The translations under genes were made by a program, and so were the position numbers. Below the pieces are notes generated by a model. That model searched no databases, was not told the origin of the DNA, and saw nothing but the letters and a program-made list of their open reading frames with translations. A stretch of DNA of 64,000 nucleotides from Ascidia mentula (lineage: Eukaryota; Chordata; Ascidiacea; Phlebobranchia; Ascidiidae), in the NCBI GenBank assembly GCA_947561715.1, contig OX387199.1:13335001-13399000 (forward strand), written 5' to 3'. The stretch's first letter is position 1. Each line of letters begins with the position of its first letter. Shown here piece after piece: positions 24,368 to 37,200 of this stretch.

Positions 24368-27300
24368 ATGGAAGTTAACAGTTGTGTAAAGTCTTTAGTT
24401 TTGGGCCTATCTCAGTACAACAGCAACCCCTGTGAGAGTTCACTTTCTCAGTTGCTTCGTCATCTGGAGGTAACTTTGTTTTGTTATTTTTTTTGAAAAC
24501 GATTAATGTTAACTTAAGTGTTTTTGAAAGAATGTGTTGTGAAATCATTTGTAAATCTTGTTTGATTTTGTTCTGCTTGTCTTGAATGAGGTAACAAGTT
24601 AGAAATATACAATAACTTGCAACGTGGGAATTCAGTTAAAACTATGTCCATTTACAAACTGGTATATTCTATATTAACTTGCAACCAAAGGTGGCTAATA
24701 TGCCAAAATTTTGTTTCAGGTACTTCTGGCCCTTTTAAAGTCAAATGAAATTGATGTGGTATTCAACAACAAAAATCCTTTGGCATGTGAATTCCTGTCC
24801 GACTTGGCTAAGTTCATTTGCAATGACAATGTGGAACAACATGTTATGATAAAAGTTTTTCAACTGATGCTTATAATAGGTGCTTTAATTAATGTACAGC
24901 ATTTTTACAGTGGAGTAAGTTGAATTGTAGCATTGCAAAATAATGCATTACCTTGCAATCATTCATTTGTTTTGGTTATATTTGTGCCTTGACTTGTAAC
25001 ATCACCATGGTTGCAAAATGATATAGTTGATCAAGTTAAAAATCCTGTTTTTTTCAAAAAAAGTTTTTTTAATTATATCTGTTTCATCAAAAAAGATTGT
25101 TGGGTTGAGTGACATTATGGGCAGAAATGTGTCTCATAAATTTTTTTAATCCTTAATTTTTATGTAGCACAGGACAGTTACTCATGTGACTTTATGTATC
25201 ACTCAGTTAACATTATGTCATCATTGTCAACATTTGTGATAAAACATGTTCATGTGGAGCAGTCTTGTACAATGAAACAGGTAAAAGCACTTGACTTTCA
25301 CAGCTTGGAAAGACATAAGAGTTAATGCTGAAGTTTGATTTTAGTGTCTTGAACTTGTTGAAAAACTAAGCTATGGGCGGCAAGTATCTGAAATAACAGC
25401 TAACATAGACAAGTTGGTCATCTATATTTTGGAAAAAGTGTAAGCAACTTATTTGGTATTGCATGTTTAATGTTGCTAATATTAAATGATGCAAAACACT
25501 GATTGTAATTTTGTTAATATGTTGTTTGTTGCTTGGAATTTATAACAGTATATTTTAAAATAAAAACTGATTTTTGTTGAATTGAACTTGACAGAAATGA
25601 TCCTGATTGTGAGCTGTCAAGTTTGTGTCTGGGAATCTTGTGCAACCTTGTTACCAGAAATATTTCTATTCAAGCAAAAGTGAAGGGAATGGTAATTTTC
25701 TTCATTTACACTTGCTTAAATTCCTTTCTAATTTGTCTATTTTAGATGGGAGCTGTTGATGTTAAAAATTTAATGAAATATTTGAGACGCGATCTAAAAT
25801 CCGACAAGATTTGTACTCTAACGCTGATTACATTTTGTTGTTGGGAAGAAAGTCTCACCAAAAAGGTATATCCTAATTGAAGTGATGAAGTGAAGTTTAA
25901 TTTTTTTCACACTTTGTATTTTAATTGTGTCACCCATGTTAATTTTTCCACTTACATAATCTGTTTGACTTAGAAGATTCTATTTTTAAAACCATAATAG
26001 CTCTTAGAAAAAAGTTGAAAACAGCTCTCACTTAGAGATATTTGTTGACTTTTGCCTACTTTTTTTAAGGTTTCTTATTTGTTGTTTTTAGTTTTACTCC
26101 TTGAAAAATGTTTCTCAAACACTCAAATTGTTATTCACCTGTCTGTCAAACTGTGATGACAAGATGACACAAAATCGATCAGCTGACCTCTGTGTAGAAC
26201 TACTTAAATATGAAGAAATTGTTCAACAGTTTATTATGTAGGAATATTAGTAGATACAAACTATAAGTTCAAATCAAATATTTATCAAATCAAAATTATT
26301 TTCTGTGAAAAGTAAATAAACAAATCATTTTTCATGCGCAACACTGTTTTTATTGTTGAACATATATTCATTGATAAATTATGCTCTATAAAATTTTTTT
26401 TTTTAGTTTTGAAACCGAACAAAACTGTTCTTCAAAACTCCTTATGATGTTAAAAGGTGAAATTCCAGAGGAATCTGCATGTAAGGTAAGTTTGTGTCCA
26501 CTATTGGCACACTGGCAGTTAAATTATCTGTAGTCCCACCAGTGGCGGATCTAGGGGGGTGTTTGGGTGTCAGAACACCCCCTCAGCATTTTGGCACATT
26601 GTTTTGTGGGGTGTGAAAGTGCGATTAATTTCCCGCTACGCAGGAACGAACACTACGGTCAAGTGTTCGTCCTTGCTGTTTCTTTGTTTCTCGCTTATAA
26701 AACAATTGTTTGTTGTGCCGTTGGTCAATAACCCGTCAACAATACCGTTTTCGAAAGCGCGGCCTTATAAGGTTATTCATTTCTGCTACAATTTCTATAC
26801 AGAAGCCGCACTCTTACATAGTTGTAATTGTTTAACAAAATTGCACCAAAATAAATGTAGCTAAACGAGTTTTTTCTATTTCGTCTGTTTTTTTTATATA
26901 TATTTCGCTTATCTACTGCGAAAACATCGAGCGGAGGGTCGAAACTTTTTTGGGAATTTTCCGCTGTAAACTAAGGTTAATTGTGGTCGAGCATTGCAAA
27001 ATACGAACGCCAGTGTTGGCGCGAATCGTCAAATAAACGGTGGCTCCCTGGCTTTCGCAATTGCGTAACACTGTGGAACACTCGATGCGAGTTTTTGCGG
27101 TAGTGCTTGCGCCGTAGTTTCATTGCCACGACTTTGAAAGAAAGGTTTAAATATACGTGTTATCTAAAAGGAATTAAATGTGGGCTTACGTTATCAAGAA
27201 AACATACAAATAAAAACTATGTTGCATGCGGTGGCCTTATATTCCTCTTTGCACATTTGCGAGCGCTAACAGTTGTTTTCAACTTGCGTAATATTGGCAA

Positions 27301-30300
27301 CGTGTTCAACAACTAAACTGGTTTCCACGAAAATTGGACAAAAAATTACAGCATGATAAATGTCCGAAAAAAATTGTAACCGCATCTAACGGCTTCATTA
27401 ATTAGGTACCGAAACCGAACACCCCCCTCATATTTTTTCTAGATCCGCCACTGAGTCCCACTATAGTGAAGAGTAAATAGTAATTCAATGCAGTAAAATT
27501 GTATTTGATTTTTTGTTATTTATTGTAGAAAATTATTTGGGATATATTTTGATTTCCAACAAAGTACTGAGTGTAATCTCTGTGTGATTTAGAAGTTTTG
27601 CAGTGGATTTGAGTCAATTCAAAATTGTTTCAGATTTTGCAGTTGTTGGTTGCGTTTTCACAAGTCACTTTCCTTCGCCAAAGCATGTGTGACAAGATCC
27701 TAAAAAATCCACCAGCGTTACAAATTTTGTTAAATTGGGCATCTCTTCCTATTTCAAAGCGGAACAGCAAACAACCCTTGCTTGCTATGGATTTGATTCA
27801 AGAGCTATGTGAAGTTTGTGCCAAATTTCTAAATCTTTCATATTTTTCAGATGCTTTTTCATTCCTAAATGTTTTTGATAGTTTTAGAGTAAATGTTGGA
27901 TGTTGGTGTCGTTGCTTTGAAATGTAAAAAAATCTTGTGTAGGAAGTGGTTGATGAACTGATTGATCCAAACAAGATGAGTTGGCATGATGAAGTTGTTT
28001 GTACGATTTGTGAACAACTTAAGCTTCCAGCAACTAAAGACAGCTCTTACCTAACAGACTTCTTGATCAATTTAAAAATGTTGAAAATTTTGAAATCATT
28101 AAAAATTTTGACTTGTATCCTTCATTTATTGTTTTAACCAAAAATTTTCCAACAAATCTTTCCATCGCTCTTGATTTGTAGTGATGAAAATAATTGACTG
28201 ATTCACACTGTCTTATAAGCCTGCTAAACTAATAATTGCTGTAACCAAAGTGTCTGATTTACTTTCTATACTATTTTGACTTTCGGCTACACTTTGTAAA
28301 TCCTTACATCAAATAAATGTACAGGTCTGTGTAATGATGAAGACATGCTTAATTTCATTGGAACGAAATTGAATACTTTGTCGATTACTGAAATCATTGA
28401 ACATCAATTGGCTGATAATTTGATAGGTTTGGCCAAATCCTCTCAACCAGAATGGAGGTAACCACACATTTTATATTTCACATACCCCTGTTACCCATTT
28501 ACAATTTCAGTGAAACTGGAGTGGAAGTTGTTTTATGTGCGCTGGATTTTTCATTAAAACTTAAACATCTTGTACCTGAATTGGAAAAACAACTTTATTC
28601 AACTTTACAAGTCAGTGTTTGTTTCTAATTATCAATTATGTAAATTAAACGTTTCATGGCATTTAATTGGACTTTCAAAATATTCGTTTCATGGCATTTA
28701 ATTGGCATTTCAAAATATTCTTTTTCTTTTCACTACATATGTGTGTAGTAAAAAAGTGTAAGTAAATGTTTTTGTCTGAACTTGCTTTAGTGAAGCATGG
28801 TGGATAAAACAAAAATCTTGAATAAAATGCCACTGAGAAAATGTTGAAATCAAAAATTGTTTTGAAATTAATTCCTTCAATTTTTAGGATACAAGGATTG
28901 TTCCATTTTTGGCAACTGCCATTGCAAGCAGTAGAAGAAATAACATTCAGATAGCTTTAAGATTGCACCAGGAAGCTCTTCCACTTCCAGACTTTCCATC
29001 TATCCTGTAAGTTCTCTGTTGTGTGAGATACTTGTTTGTTTGTTTGTAGGTTTTGCTGAAAAATAATTGGCAAAAGTAAATATTTCCATTGAACCAACAA
29101 AGTAAGTTTTTATCAGGTGAAAACTAATCTAATATGAAATCGATAATTTGGGTTAATATGAGTCTGTCATCAAAGTACATTTAAATCATTGTTTTTAAAA
29201 CTTTGCTTTTCTGAAGGCTGTCAGACAGAATTGCTGTCATCAACGACAAGAACAACCACAAAATAGATCCAAATGTCTATGAAACAGCGCATCAAAGGCC
29301 TTATTCTGGCAAAGCTCTGCAACAAATATCTCTACTGAACATGAAACCAGCAGAGAAAATAAGTGTGACGTATGTTTGTGTTTTATTTGTGAACATAACA
29401 AATATATTATTGTTGTTTTGCTTTTTTATTAAATGCAGGAGCATTTCGTCCACAAATATTTCAGATAGTGGAGAAAATAAAGAAAACATTCAAGAACTGA
29501 TTGCCAATGTTCAGGGCTTGAAGGTGATAAAACATTCAAGTTTGGCATTACATATTTCCACAGATTTTTTAATTATTTGACCCCATTTCCAACACTTGTT
29601 AATTTGTGATGAAATTTACACTTTTTTCCAGGCCAAAACGCCAGAGTTGGGCTCAGTTGGAAAAGCTTCTGAAATAGTGGAAATTTATGAGCATAAGATA
29701 TCTACTTTGGTTGTAAGTTCTTGATAAAGTTGGCCTGATTGTAATAAGTTGAAGACAAGAGTTTTATCATTGGTGTTAGCCTATTGTTCCAACAACAACA
29801 ATTACCCAACTGTTTCATACAAAGCTGTTCAGTTAAAGTCGGGACAATTTTTTTAGCCCCAGGCTTACCTTGTTTTGTCTCAATATCTCTTCCTTGACTT
29901 GTTTACTAACAAACAGAAAGCTGCATGTTCTTTCTGTAGTTTGGTTTCAACAATCCATGTTTATGCATATGAAGTGCAAGTAGTGACTGAACCTATGTTT
30001 TCTGAGTCATTTTTCCAATAATAATTTTTAGACAAAAGAAAACCATCTTCAAGATTTACTGGAAGCAAAAACTTTGGCTCTCACTCAAGCAGATCGTCTC
30101 ATATCTCAATACAGATGTCAACGAAGTAGATGCGAAGAAGATTCAAGAAAAATGGCTGACATGCTTAAACTATCTGAAACCAGATGCGAAGGTTTGATTT
30201 AAACATAGTTGCAAAGGTTATTGAAAAGCACAAATTAATGTTATGGGTTTCCTCGGAAACCTTCTGATTTTCACTATATTAAAAAAACGAATCCATAAAA

Positions 30301-32435
30301 CATGAAAAATTTTTTTTTAAAAATAGATCCAAACACATCAACAGCAGAAACTGTTCCTAACAGATTCGGAATACTTAGTATTTTTCTTCTAATTGAGTCG
30401 AATGACATATACGATATTGGACACGTGTTCTGCAACCTAAAACTCATTGTTATAATTATGCGAGTTCATGTCACAGATGTCGAAACCATGGCAAAAGTTT
30501 GGTAGAATCAGCAAAAGTTTATGGAACAACGCAAGTTTTATTTTGTTTAGAGATGTTTGATAAATTGCAAGCTGCCGAATGTGACCGGGCTTCTATGGAA
30601 CGGGAATTACAAACAGTTGAGGAAGACAATCGAAATTTACAAAATGTTGCTGATCAGTACGATCGACTGCAGTCTGCTTATCAGGACAGAACACACAAGT
30701 TTGTTTCATTCCTTCGAGTGACGATTTTGACAAAATCCATTCATTAATGTACCTGAAACGTTTATCAAATAAATATCTTTCTGAGAATAAAAAGACTGGC
30801 CCATACTGTTGTTAACATTGTCATGTTTGAAAAACGTTTCGGCAAGAACTTATGCCATCATCAGTTTTAAATGACGCGGTTGGTGCATCGTTATAAGGAG
30901 CTTATATAATGATGGAGCTACACCAACCGCGTCATTCAAACTCATGATGGCATAAGTTCTCGCCGAAACGTTTTTTAAACGTGACAATGTAATAACAGTA
31001 TGGGCCAGTCTTTTTATTCACAGAATTATGAGTAAATCCGTGATTTGTGTTCTCAAATATCTTCCAATAATAAAAAAAAATACCCCAAACTGTTTTTGAC
31101 TACACATCAGATTTTGATACGTTTAATTATGTCACTGTGTTATCAGTTCAAAACATAGTGTGGATTTTATTATTCTTATTGTTTAGAATCGATGTGATGG
31201 AACGCAACCTAAAAACTTCACGTCAAGAATATGACACTTTGAAAGAACTCCACGACATGATACAGAAACACAACGAAAAGTTGAAAAAGCAATTTTCACA
31301 GTAAGCATTTTATCGACGTCTAACACCATATTTTGCTAATGCGGATTGTTGATTTAAACTTATGTTCTATTACTGATATAAATATACAAATCTATTACAC
31401 GTGAAAGTATTACAATCATTTGCGCAACTTTTATGACCCACTTTATTTTGCAACATATCGAGCCAATAAAGGATTAGTAAAGTAGTCTAAATGAAATTTT
31501 CACATTAATTCCAACAAAAAAAAGGATTTTTCAGCTACATATTTTATATTTTAAGAGCTGTGTTATGTTATTTTATGCACACGCTGCCTTTTTCACGCCA
31601 CCAGTCAAGCCACATACTGGGTTCTAATCCTGGTGTTGTAAAAACGTAGCCGTGGCCATAATGTGGTGACTGTGACGTGGTGATTTTACAGAGCAACTTC
31701 ACGTTTGGAAGAATTGGAAGAGGAACGTCTCTCACTGATGAAGAGGATTGCGGACCTTGAGAGCAGCGTTTCCGACCTCACACAGCTGGTGGAGGAACAA
31801 GACAAATCTTATCACAAACTCATGCAAGAACAAACCGAACGTGACGCCAACATCAAAAATCTCAAACTTCATCTCGCAAAACGTGACGATGACGTCAAAG
31901 AACTTAAGATTAAGGCAAGGACATTTTTCAGTGTATTTTTTGATATTTATTCTTACTGTTCCTTAGCGATGACTATGTATTGTAGCTACATCGTTGCGTA
32001 TAAACGTGCGAAAGAAATTAGATTTTGATCTTATTTCAGGTTTCTTCACAAGAACATAATAAACAACAAATGGATCATCAGATCAAGGAGCGGAATAATG
32101 AAATTAAGAAACTCAACTCCAAAATAGATTCTTTGCTTAAAAAGGTGAACCAAATAATGTCGCTGAAATTCTCTGCTCATTGCGTGTCAATAATTTGGAT
32201 CTTGTTTCAGTCTATAGCTATTACCACAAAAGTGATATCAGACACTCGTCAATAATTTCTGATCGCACGTGTATTTAAGGTTGACGAGTCGGAAGCCGAA
32301 AAGAAACAAATATTCGCCGAACTTGAGGAAAGCAACGAACGACAACAAAATCTTCAACAAAAACTGGACAAGCAGGCACAGACGTTACTCATGATTACTG
32401 AGCTGTCCAACAACATTCGTGGCAGTCAATCATAG
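24368..32435 (+). CDS. CIP2A: CIP2A orthologue (PP2A inhibitor, DNA-damage/mitosis factor), 956 aa
   Basis: Homodimeric protein that inhibits PP2A-B56 and, with TOPBP1, tethers broken chromosomes in mitosis. Twenty-two exons: 24368-24469, 24720-24914, 25173-25280, 25345-25439, 25595-25691, 25746-25865, 26092-26237, 26407-26485, 27634-27813, 27943-28114, 28325-28457, 28511-28610, 28888-29006, 29217-29369, 29439-29523, 29632-29712, 30032-30191, 30551-30698, 31187-31300, 31692-31914, 32040-32144, 32280-32435. The N-terminal ~600 residues are helical ARM-like repeats; the last ~330 are coiled coil. Diagnostic blocks: N-terminus CVKSLVLGLSQY (human CLKSLLLTVSQY), EALPLPDFPSIL, and LLEAKTLALTQADRLISQYR against human [20 protein letters not shown]. 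Human length 905 aa. The intron after exon 20 has a GC donor. Introns hold a hAT element, a foldback element and a 35-bp tandem duplication. The last coding bases overlap the stop of the next, antisense gene. Confidence 0.94.
26540..27453. mobile_element. Non-autonomous hAT transposon, 914 bp, in CIP2A intron 8
   Basis: Begins CAGTGGCGGATCTAG and ends CTAGATCCGCCACTG, perfect 15-bp inverted ends, with further inverted similarity inside (AACACCCCC near both ends). It is flanked by the exact 8-bp direct repeat AGTCCCAC (26532-26539 and 27454-27461). CAGTG ends with an 8-bp duplication define the hAT superfamily. The longest internal frame (26559-26864) shows no transposase features, so it must have been mobilised in trans. 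The perfect duplication implies a fairly recent insertion. Confidence 0.9.
28650..28719. repeat. 35-bp tandem duplication in a CIP2A intron
   Basis: Two adjacent 35-nt units beginning CGTTTCATGGCATTTAATTG, differing at two bases. Probably a simple replication-slippage or repair duplication. Confidence 0.8.
30779..31025. mobile_element. 247-bp foldback element in a CIP2A intron
   Basis: Near-perfect long inverted repeat: the left arm from about 30779 (CTGAGAATAAAAAGACTGG) and the right arm to about 31025 match over roughly 105 nt each with scattered mismatches, and the ~35-nt centre is itself nearly palindromic. Flanking duplications are unclear, so the superfamily is not assigned. Transcribed inside CIP2A pre-mRNA, it would form a long hairpin. 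Not coding. Confidence 0.75.
31590..31690. repeat. possible tRNA-derived SINE fragment in a CIP2A intron
   Basis: The string CTGGGTTCTAATCCTGGTG at about 31616 resembles a pol III B box as found in tRNA-derived SINEs. No convincing A box, complete cloverleaf or A/T-rich tail was identified. Weak. Confidence 0.2.
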
Positions 32436-33493
32436 TATGCTGTCGTAAACACCTATATCAAGCTTAGCCTGGCTTTCTTGTTTAATCGCCTTTTTAATTT
32501 GGAAGAGTTCGTCTTCGCATTCCTCTATTTCGTCGCATATCTCAGTTTCGCGTTCTGTTTTCATAATCTGTAAATGGTGTAACAGCGTGAAATACCTGAT
32601 GTTAAATCTCAAAACCAAACCATTTTTTTTACCTGAGTTTTTTCAAGCTTTTCCCCCCGCGCCATCCGCTCTTTTAACTTTTTTACTTCTTCTTTCTTCT
32701 TGAGCAACTTTCGCAGTTTCTTCTCAACAATCTCCTTGCGGCATTCGTCCAAAGATATATCTGTAGCGCTGGAAGGTTTGCTCGCGAAATTTATCTGCGA
32801 ATCGTACGTTAAATAATAAAATTTACAAGCTGTTTTGTTCCAAATGTTTTTGAGAAATTTTGCGCTCGACAATAAGTTGCTTGTCATTGCACATTGTATG
32901 TAACATGTTTCACTTGACAATGTTGGGCGTTTGTGTGCATGAATACATACCGTTGCACGTGTAGCAACTTCTTTTTCCAGCAAGATGACATCAAGTTGCT
33001 CAGCAGTGATGTCCGATCTGGAAAACAAGACTGTGTTTTCCATACAAATGGTTTACTGCATATTTCAAGATAATATACCGAACACCGGCGTTTGCATCTT
33101 GCAGCAACCAAATTTTCTGTCGCAATGAACTAATTTCCGAGTGATTCTACAAAAGGCATGGTTGGTTTGTTAACATGTCTTAGCGACTGACAGGTGCTTT
33201 TTACCCCTTCTGCTTTTGCAATCTCCATTTGATTGCGTAGAATAGATATTGGATCTTCGCTCACTTGTTGTGTTTTTTCCCCAGAACAGTCTTTGGCTGT
33301 TCTTTTTTTGGCTCTTCTTTTTGCAGCCTTGTTCATGTTTCGTGTGTTGCACTGCTATACACAAACGTCACAATTTTTCCAAAAAATCGTTTTTAAAGAT
33401 AGATAGCAAATAAATTAAGAAATGAATTTCAAACTTAACCTGTAAAATTGTACGAGGAACTATTTTGTTGTAATCTATTGTTATTTTAGCCAT
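32430..33493 (-). CDS. Short basic coiled-coil protein with PYM/eIF2A-like C-terminus (212 aa)
   Basis: Six exons: 33493-33440, 33354-33205, 33146-33079, 33017-32951, 32794-32633, 32567-32430. All phases close, and exon 1 (MAKITIDYNKIVPRTILQ) was found upstream of an apparent in-frame stop that is really the acceptor of exon 2. Residues about 25-37 are a Lys/Arg cluster (KAAKRRAKKRTAK). The C-terminal half is strongly charged and helical, with KKLRKLLKKKEEVKKLKERM, then GEKLEKTQ. This recalls the C-terminal segment of PYM1/WIBG and eIF2A (human PYM1 KKIKNLKKKLRQVEELQQRI; eIF2A GKQLEKNQ). The Mago-Y14-binding N-terminus of PYM and the eIF2A propeller are both absent, so orthology is not claimed; charged coiled coils resemble each other easily. 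Its stop TGA overlaps the end of CIP2A. It is divergent from IQCE with 761 nt between start codons. Confidence 0.8.
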
Positions 33494-34254
33494 GTGTTTA
33501 TTTAAACGCAGTTACAATCCAAACCTTTTCTATTTTATTTTGACAAAAAACAAGACTTCAAAGTCGGAGCTGTCCGACAATAATGGCGATTGTTGACATT
33601 CAAATAATGTCAAAAAAGCAAAAATTTCTCCAACAAATAACCATAGACAAAGAAGACGCATTAAAAATCCGAAATACTCGAGTCGAAATATCATGAATAT
33701 TACTGAAACCGAGTATACTGAAACTTCTACAGACCATATCTAAATGCTAAAAGCAAGCTAACAAAAAAGTGTGGCTGAACAATAATTAACATTTACGGAC
33801 CCATCTAAAGCTTTTCGCAACTGCAAAGAAGTGGTTTAGTTGGAAGCCGATGTTACCTTTGCAGGCCGTATTTTTTGAATTCTGTAGTGCAATTGGTAAA
33901 TAAATAGAAAGCGACAAATAAATCAAATAACGCCTACTAGCGCATAAGTGTCGTGAACAAAGGAATATAATAATTTGATTCAACAGGATGGGCTTTTTGG
34001 TTTCGCATGGCTGCCTCTGGCTCGTTGGATACGATGGTAAACAACATTTAAAGGACGGCGGCGCAAACAGTTTTTATACCGACGTGTGAATTGTTTAACC
34101 GTTAACCTGCCGAAAATAATAGCAATGTGCGTTTGTTTAGCAAGAGTTTGGAAGATTTGTTGTTAATCCTGTTGTCATCTTTATTATAATAAAAAACGTT
34201 GTTATTGATGGATTTTTTTCTGTACTTTGGTTAGATATGTTGGTTTAAGTTAAA
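33494..34254. other. Head-to-head intergenic region between the PYM/eIF2A-like gene and IQCE
   Basis: 761 nt between divergent start codons, presumably a bidirectional promoter. A pyrimidine-rich stretch ending TTGGTTAG lies just before the IQCE start (about 34213-34234). Nothing else recognised. Confidence 0.6.
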
Positions 34255-37200
34255 ATGCCCTCACAACCAAAACGTCCTCCGTCCCCATATTCTTCCTCAC
34301 AATCCCCCAGAAATGTTTCAGAAAAAAAGGCAAAGGTTTGTAATTAATTTTTGTGATTGCCTGTAAAGTTGAACGATAATGTATTTGTGGGAATTTAAGA
34401 TATCTGTATATTCTATATAGGTTTGGAGGTCGCTGTCGGGAACCGGTAAACAGCACACCGCTAATCAACAAATCGAAAAGTCAAGAGAAATGTGGTTGCA
34501 ATCTCTTCGACTGGGGACAGGTTGGTATTTGCTTCACATCGCTGTTAAAATCTGCTGCAATTACTTTATTCAGAACGTATGCTGTAAAATTTACAAACCT
34601 TGAGTTTTTTCTACAACCATTTTTCAATCGTGGATTTGCAGAATATTCACCAACAACATATAAACTATAAAAAATAAAAAAATATACAGGTTATGAAACA
34701 AGTATAGTAAACATTCTCCAGTGGTCAACAATTAAACTCAATGTAAGGTTCATTTCCAGCAACCCTACTTTATTAATAAAGTTTTTAGCTGATCACAAAA
34801 AAGGTAGTCACAATTTATTTACATAGTTGAACCACATCAACATTCAAGAGATGAAACATTTAAACGAAAAACAACTGAAGAATATTGGATTTCTTCATTC
34901 CGTAGTAATGCGTCAAATAAGACAAGTATTGTAGAAACAATCATTCCATTTTGTGTTTGATAGAGTGTAGTTTTAGTTTATAGCTTTGCTGTTTGGTTTT
35001 AGGTTTGTTTGTTTGCAACACATTTTTCAGACAAACAAAGTTGTATATGTATACCCCCAAGAAAAATTTCAATGCGATCCTATTTCAAAAATTATTTTTT
35101 ATGCGATCTCCAGTAAAAAACTAATTATGGAATTGCCTGAGACACAAAAGCCAATTTGTTTCATTGTCACATTACATGAGAGACTCTGGTATATAAATAC
35201 AATGGTTACAAGCCAAAAAATAGACACGGATTTATAAACTTGCAGGTCATTGTTTACAATCATTGTGTTCCATTAGCAAAGCAAGTATAGTTTGCAGTGT
35301 TTTTTGCATACTGACTGTGCATTACTGATAAATCATAAACAGTATGAACGTGGTGATATGCCTGTCTGCATTATGTGTTTGAATAACCCCACATATATTT
35401 TGTTTAAAAGATACAAGAAACAGTCCCGTAAAAGGTGTGCATGGAATCACAGCTACTGGCACTTCTGCAAATTTGGCCCTAACGAGCTCTTCTGAGTATC
35501 TAAGGGAACAATTTGGTATCGCTACAAACGCACACCAGCATAAAAGAAGCTCAAGTTTTAGTGGAACTTCGCAACCTAGAACACCACGGTATAAATCACA
35601 GGAGGAGATGTATGATGAGATATTACAATTAAAAAAGGTAAAACAAGATTTTATTCAACTAATGTTGACAATTAAATTTTGTTTTGGGTTAATAGACGCG
35701 TAAAATCGATAATATTCATGTATTACTTGGTTTTGAATGTTTAGCAAACATTTTTTGATGGAAGTCTCTGCTTTCAACTTGATGCAAACAAAAATAAAGC
35801 AATTGTTTACTGGCTTGTTTGTTCGAACCTCTACATTTTTTTCTTAATGAGGAATATATATTAGACAATTACTGCTCAGAAGACTGAATTTGATCTGACA
35901 AAATCAAAAATTCGTCGCCTTGAGGAGGAAATCAGCAGAAAAGATAAATGTGTTGATCAGCTTATAGAGCAAATAAGTATAGTAGGTTGAAGATGTTAAA
36001 ATTGAATCCTTATTTTTTATATAATTGTGGTTTATTGCAGTTGTCTGAAGGAACAAAAAATAAGAAAGGTTTATCTGCTGATAATAAACTTGTCATAAAC
36101 ACCCTCCGCCAACAAAAGAACAAGTTGGAACACAATTTAAAAGAGAAAGATGATGAGTTGCAAACCGCACGGGAAAGAATCAAGAATTTGCGAAGTCGTG
36201 CACGACAGGCAAAAACTTCATATGTACAGGAGGTTAGTAAAGTTTCACTTTTCACAAAGTTTGATCAGACCTTTGTCATTTATTAGTAGACCCTTCTTGT
36301 AGCTGTAAACGTCTTTTTCAATTTTAAATACATAACTGGATGAAAACAAATGTATGTCCTGTGAAGTAGGAATAATCCCATTCTAAATTGAGAATGGCTC
36401 TTGACTAAATTTCGTCTTAACTCTTAGTTGCATTGTGTACTAAATTAAGTATTATATTTTGGACCAAATTTCTTTCTTTCGCTGTCTGTGCAAGTTTCAA
36501 ATTAACCTAATTAGTTCGTTCTTTTATTTTAAAATGTTTTAATACTAAAGTAGTTGCATTGTATAAAAGGTCATGCAATTGCAAGAAGCTTTGAAGCAGT
36601 ATGGGGAAACTTCAAGGTACAACTAAAATATACTGATGTAAATTTGATTTGTGTAATTGCTAATTTGTTGTTAGTGAACCAATGGGCATTTGTGCTAAAT
36701 TGTCCTTTGTTTAAGTAATTATCCTTCAGTGCCATAACTTTCTGCAAAAATTACGCTATAAGTTTACATCCAGAGTGCCAAAAAGTGTTTTATTTGTTAG
36801 TATGAACTTACATGAAACCGATGAGATCCCCAACAGTTCACAAAAGGTAAAAACTCTCAGACAATCAGTTGTCAAACTGACGGGAGAAAACAATCGACTT
36901 CAAGATGAAAACAGAAGTTTAAAAAGGGATTTGGAGCGCGCTCTTGATGGAAGTGAACATAGCGATGATGAAAATGAAGAAAAAATAAGTGAGTGAAATT
37001 AAAATAGATTTCAGTAAGTTTAGTATGATGTAACGTGGGACATTTTAGAATACAGTGCCCTGAGCAGGTCAGAACTGGTAGCTGTGATTAAAAAGACGAA
37101 AAACAAGGAATCCTCTAAATCACAAGGTTAAATTTTTGCTAAAAAATTTTTACAGTTTAAGTAAAAAATGTTTATCAGAAGTTGAATTATTTTTGTGATC

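Noticed and set aside
26559-26864. 101-codon frame inside the hAT element
   Set aside because: Shows no transposase motifs and spans non-coding transposon sequence.
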